NCBI GenBank assembly: GCA_002311635.1
Contig: DBZJ01000041.1
Span: forward strand, 1-24,184
Direction: 5' to 3'
Origin: Syntrophaceae bacterium UBA1163
GTDB taxonomy: Bacteria; Desulfobacterota; BSN033; UBA1163
DNA length: 24,184 bases
Position numbers and translations under genes: made by a program. Under the pieces are notes generated by a model that worked only from the letters and a program-made list of their open reading frames with translations, was not told the DNA's origin and searched no databases. Positions 22,914 to 24,184 of the stretch are shown here, in pieces (positions within the stretch are counted from its first letter, which is position 1; each line of letters starts with the position of its first letter).

Positions 22914-23405
22914 TCACTCCGTCGGAGGAAAGGTCTTTTCAGGACGCATCGGTCCCATTGGACCGGGTCCGTGGATCATCTGTCGGAAAGTGGGGAACTC
23001 CTGGTCCGGGCACCAATTCTTTAGTTGTTCGGGCGTGAGGAGACTCCTCACCTTGATCAGGTATTCAACGGCCTTTTCCTCCTGTTTGGACCGGAGTTCA
23101 ACGATCTCGGAATATTTTCCGCGTATCGATTCGGTTTTTGTGGTGGGATTGGTGAGTAATTCACGAAGTTCTAAACGCTTTGTGAAAAGCTGAAGCCGGA
23201 AGAGCTGGGCTTCCCGGAGGTAAGTCTGCTGAATGAGATCAAGACTTTTTCTCTGTTCCTGGGAAAGGTCGAGTTCTGACGCCCTCCAGCACTGACCTTC
23301 TCCCCTCCACTTTTTCATCGGCGGCCCTGGAGGTTGTGAAAAGGAGGGAGCCGTCGTGAAGAGTACAAGAAAGCAAAGGATGAGGGTTTGTGTTGTAGAC
23401 TTCAT
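22914..23405 (-). CDS. Spy/CpxP-like periplasmic protein
   Basis: 163 residues. A signal peptide (about 1-23, cleavage near SFS-Q) leads to a helical domain with two LTxxQ-type repeats, LDLSQEQRKSL (45-55) and LLTPEQLKNW (122-131), the mark of the Spy/CpxP/ZraP family. Between them is a long charged helix. The ends are Pro-, Gly- and Met-rich (GPGPMGPMRP), and two cysteines (C39, C132) remain in the mature chain. Such proteins act as ATP-independent chaperones or as sensors that bind the kinase's periplasmic domain. It follows a promoter at 23469-23496 and lies 33 bases before the kinase gene, so it is likely to be a component of the sensing system. Confidence 0.85.
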   Translation of the reverse strand: MKSTTQTLILCFLVLFTTAPSFSQPPGPPMKKWRGEGQCWRASELDLSQEQRKSLDLIQQTYLREAQLFRLQLFTKRLELRELLTNPTTKTESIRGKYSEIVELRSKQEEKAVEYLIKVRSLLTPEQLKNWCPDQEFPTFRQMIHGPGPMGPMRPEKTFPPTE

Positions 23406-23468
23406 GGCTCAACCTCAGTGATTTAACTCCAAGCCGCCGGGAATCCGAATCCCGTGCGCTCATTTTAA

Positions 23469-23496
23469 AACATATTGAAATGATTTTTAAAGTCAA
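23469..23496 (-). promoter_or_regulatory. Putative sigma70 promoter of the Spy-kinase-regulator genes
   Basis: Minus strand TTGACT (23496-23491), 16 bases, TATGTT (23474-23469), 63 bases before the ATG at 23405. The -35 overlaps the T tail of the upstream terminator. No sigma54-type GG/GC promoter was seen in this gap. Confidence 0.55.
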
Positions 23497-23530
23497 AAAT
23501 AAGAGGGGAAGGACAAGGCCTTCCCCTCTT
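23495..23530 (-). terminator. Terminator of the ZraP-like gene
   Basis: Eleven-pair stem AGAGGGGAAGG (minus 23529-23519) / CCTTCCCCTCT (minus 23512-23502) followed by TATTTTT (to 23495). It directly follows the stop of the 165-residue gene and separates it from the Spy-like gene. Confidence 0.85.
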
Positions 23531-23554
23531 CAGTCCATTTTTTGGTGATCACGG

Positions 23555-24052
23555 TTAATGGCACATTCCTGGCCCCATTTCGTGACCAGCGCCCATCATA
23601 TGACCTCGGCCGCCCATCCTGTGGCAGCCACACATTCCTCGGTGTAGCTTCCAATTCTGGATTTGTTCAGGCGTGAGGAGCTTTCGAACCTCCAATCTCA
23701 TTAGGACAGCTTTATCTTTCAGCTGATTTCGAAGATCTCTCAATTCTCTTTCTTTGTCGAGAATCGCCTTGGAATCAGATTTCGGATCGGTCCATAAAGA
23801 CTGAAGCTCCAGCTTCTTGGTCACGATCGCACCGATCAGTTTTGCATTTTCTCCCCTGAAATTTCGGCGCAATCCTTGGATTTTTGCCTTTTGTTCGGGA
23901 GTCAATGAATGGTCTTTTCCATGGCCCCAGGATTCGTGCATTCCTTTATGCCCCGGATCAGACCCAGGTGCCTGAGCATAAGCGTAGGTCACGCCTAAAG
24001 CCATGAGTATCACCAATCCTAATAACACAACCGTCTTTCGCATCTTTTTCAC
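23555..24052 (-). CDS. ZraP/Spy-like periplasmic protein, metal-rich tail
   Basis: 165 residues. Signal peptide with cleavage near AYA-Q (26-27), then a helical domain with LTPEQKAKI (50-58) and LLTPEQIQNW (125-134), as in Spy, CpxP and ZraP. The mature N-terminus has four His (H35, H39, H44, H48), and the last 27 residues are rich in Met, His, Gly and Cys (MCGCHRMGG, HMMGAGHEMGPGMCH), typical of metal-binding ZraP-like proteins that bind zinc or copper. The start follows GGGAGGTG. The gene has its own terminator, so it is transcribed apart from the genes downstream but in the same direction. Context with kinase and NtrC-type regulator suggests a ZraPSR-like module. Family membership is clear; the metal is inferred. 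Confidence 0.9.
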   Translation of the reverse strand: MKKMRKTVVLLGLVILMALGVTYAYAQAPGSDPGHKGMHESWGHGKDHSLTPEQKAKIQGLRRNFRGENAKLIGAIVTKKLELQSLWTDPKSDSKAILDKERELRDLRNQLKDKAVLMRLEVRKLLTPEQIQNWKLHRGMCGCHRMGGRGHMMGAGHEMGPGMCH

Positions 24053-24114
24053 CTCCCTTCATTAATAATCTAATCATTACCAGTCTTGTCCAAATTAGGT
24101 TTTGAAAAAGAAGA

Positions 24115-24181
24115 GGCCCTCAGATAATATTGTGATGGAAAGATTTCTCCCCAGAAATCCCATCACAACTAAAGGAGGGCC
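24115..24181. repeat. Large imperfect hairpin at the right edge
   Basis: Three nested inverted pairs: GGCCCTC (24115-24121) with GAGGGCC (24175-24181); TGTGATGG (24131-24138) with CCATCACA (24160-24167); GATTTCT (24142-24148) with AGAAATC (24153-24159) around a CCCC loop. AAAGGAGGG at 24171-24179 looks like a ribosome binding site for a gene starting just outside the window. This may be the end of an insertion sequence or a leader of the next gene. Confidence 0.6.
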
Positions 24182-24184
24182 CAC

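Noticed and set aside
23557..23572. TGGCAC followed by TGGC on the plus strand as a sigma54 promoter
   Set aside because: It lacks the TTGC element, lies inside the coding end of the ZraP-like gene and points the wrong way.

Overview
The window reads as a stretch of chromosome from a Gram-negative bacterium of about 50% GC. It is most likely a member of the Desulfobacterota (former Deltaproteobacteria) or a close uncultivated relative. The grounds are gene order and content: rpsB-tsf-pyrH-frr followed by uppS-cdsA-dxr-rseP, an ilvB-ilvN-ilvC-psd-pssA cluster of the kind known from Geobacter and relatives, a short archaeal-type Psd, a sigma54-type two-component system with Spy/CpxP-like periplasmic proteins, and heptad-periodic repeats in the gaps. 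The assignment is inference; no marker gene was searched.

Left end (1-3019), accessory region: a GC-rich DUF2127 membrane protein gene between two copies of an imperfect ~28-bp repeat, a secreted protein of unknown function with its own terminator, and a 5'-truncated tyrosine recombinase next to tRNA-Asn(GUU). The tRNA's intrinsic terminator lies inside the recombinase reading frame. This looks like the scar of an element integrated at a tRNA gene.

Core block 1 (3076-8318, minus strand): a DUF465 small protein, then ilvB-ilvN-ilvC (branched-chain amino acid synthesis) running into psd and pssA (phosphatidylethanolamine synthesis). ilvC/psd overlap by 1 base and psd/pssA by 4, so translation is probably coupled. 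The KARI cofactor loop carries Glu-Ile where NADPH enzymes have Leu-Arg, which suggests NADH use.

Core block 2 (8391-16397, minus strand): rpsB-tsf-pyrH-frr, then a 57-residue 2[4Fe-4S] ferredoxin, then uppS-cdsA-dxr-rseP-tsaB from what looks like its own promoter. These genes serve translation, UMP phosphorylation, isoprenoid and undecaprenyl-lipid supply, CDP-diacylglycerol, site-2 proteolysis and tRNA t6A formation. CdsA makes CDP-diacylglycerol, the substrate of PssA in block 1.

Right part (16735-24184): one plus-strand gene (an HD-domain protein with an N-terminal Cys cluster), then minus-strand genes: a small unknown protein, a DUF72 protein, a rhomboid protease and a ZraPSR-like envelope-stress module (two Spy/CpxP-like periplasmic proteins, membrane histidine kinase, NtrC-type regulator). 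The last 70 bases form a large imperfect hairpin that may be the edge of an insertion sequence or the leader of the next gene.

Several gaps hold arrays of about 7-base units, in most cases facing each other as inverted arms. No CRISPR array, rRNA gene or complete insertion sequence was seen.
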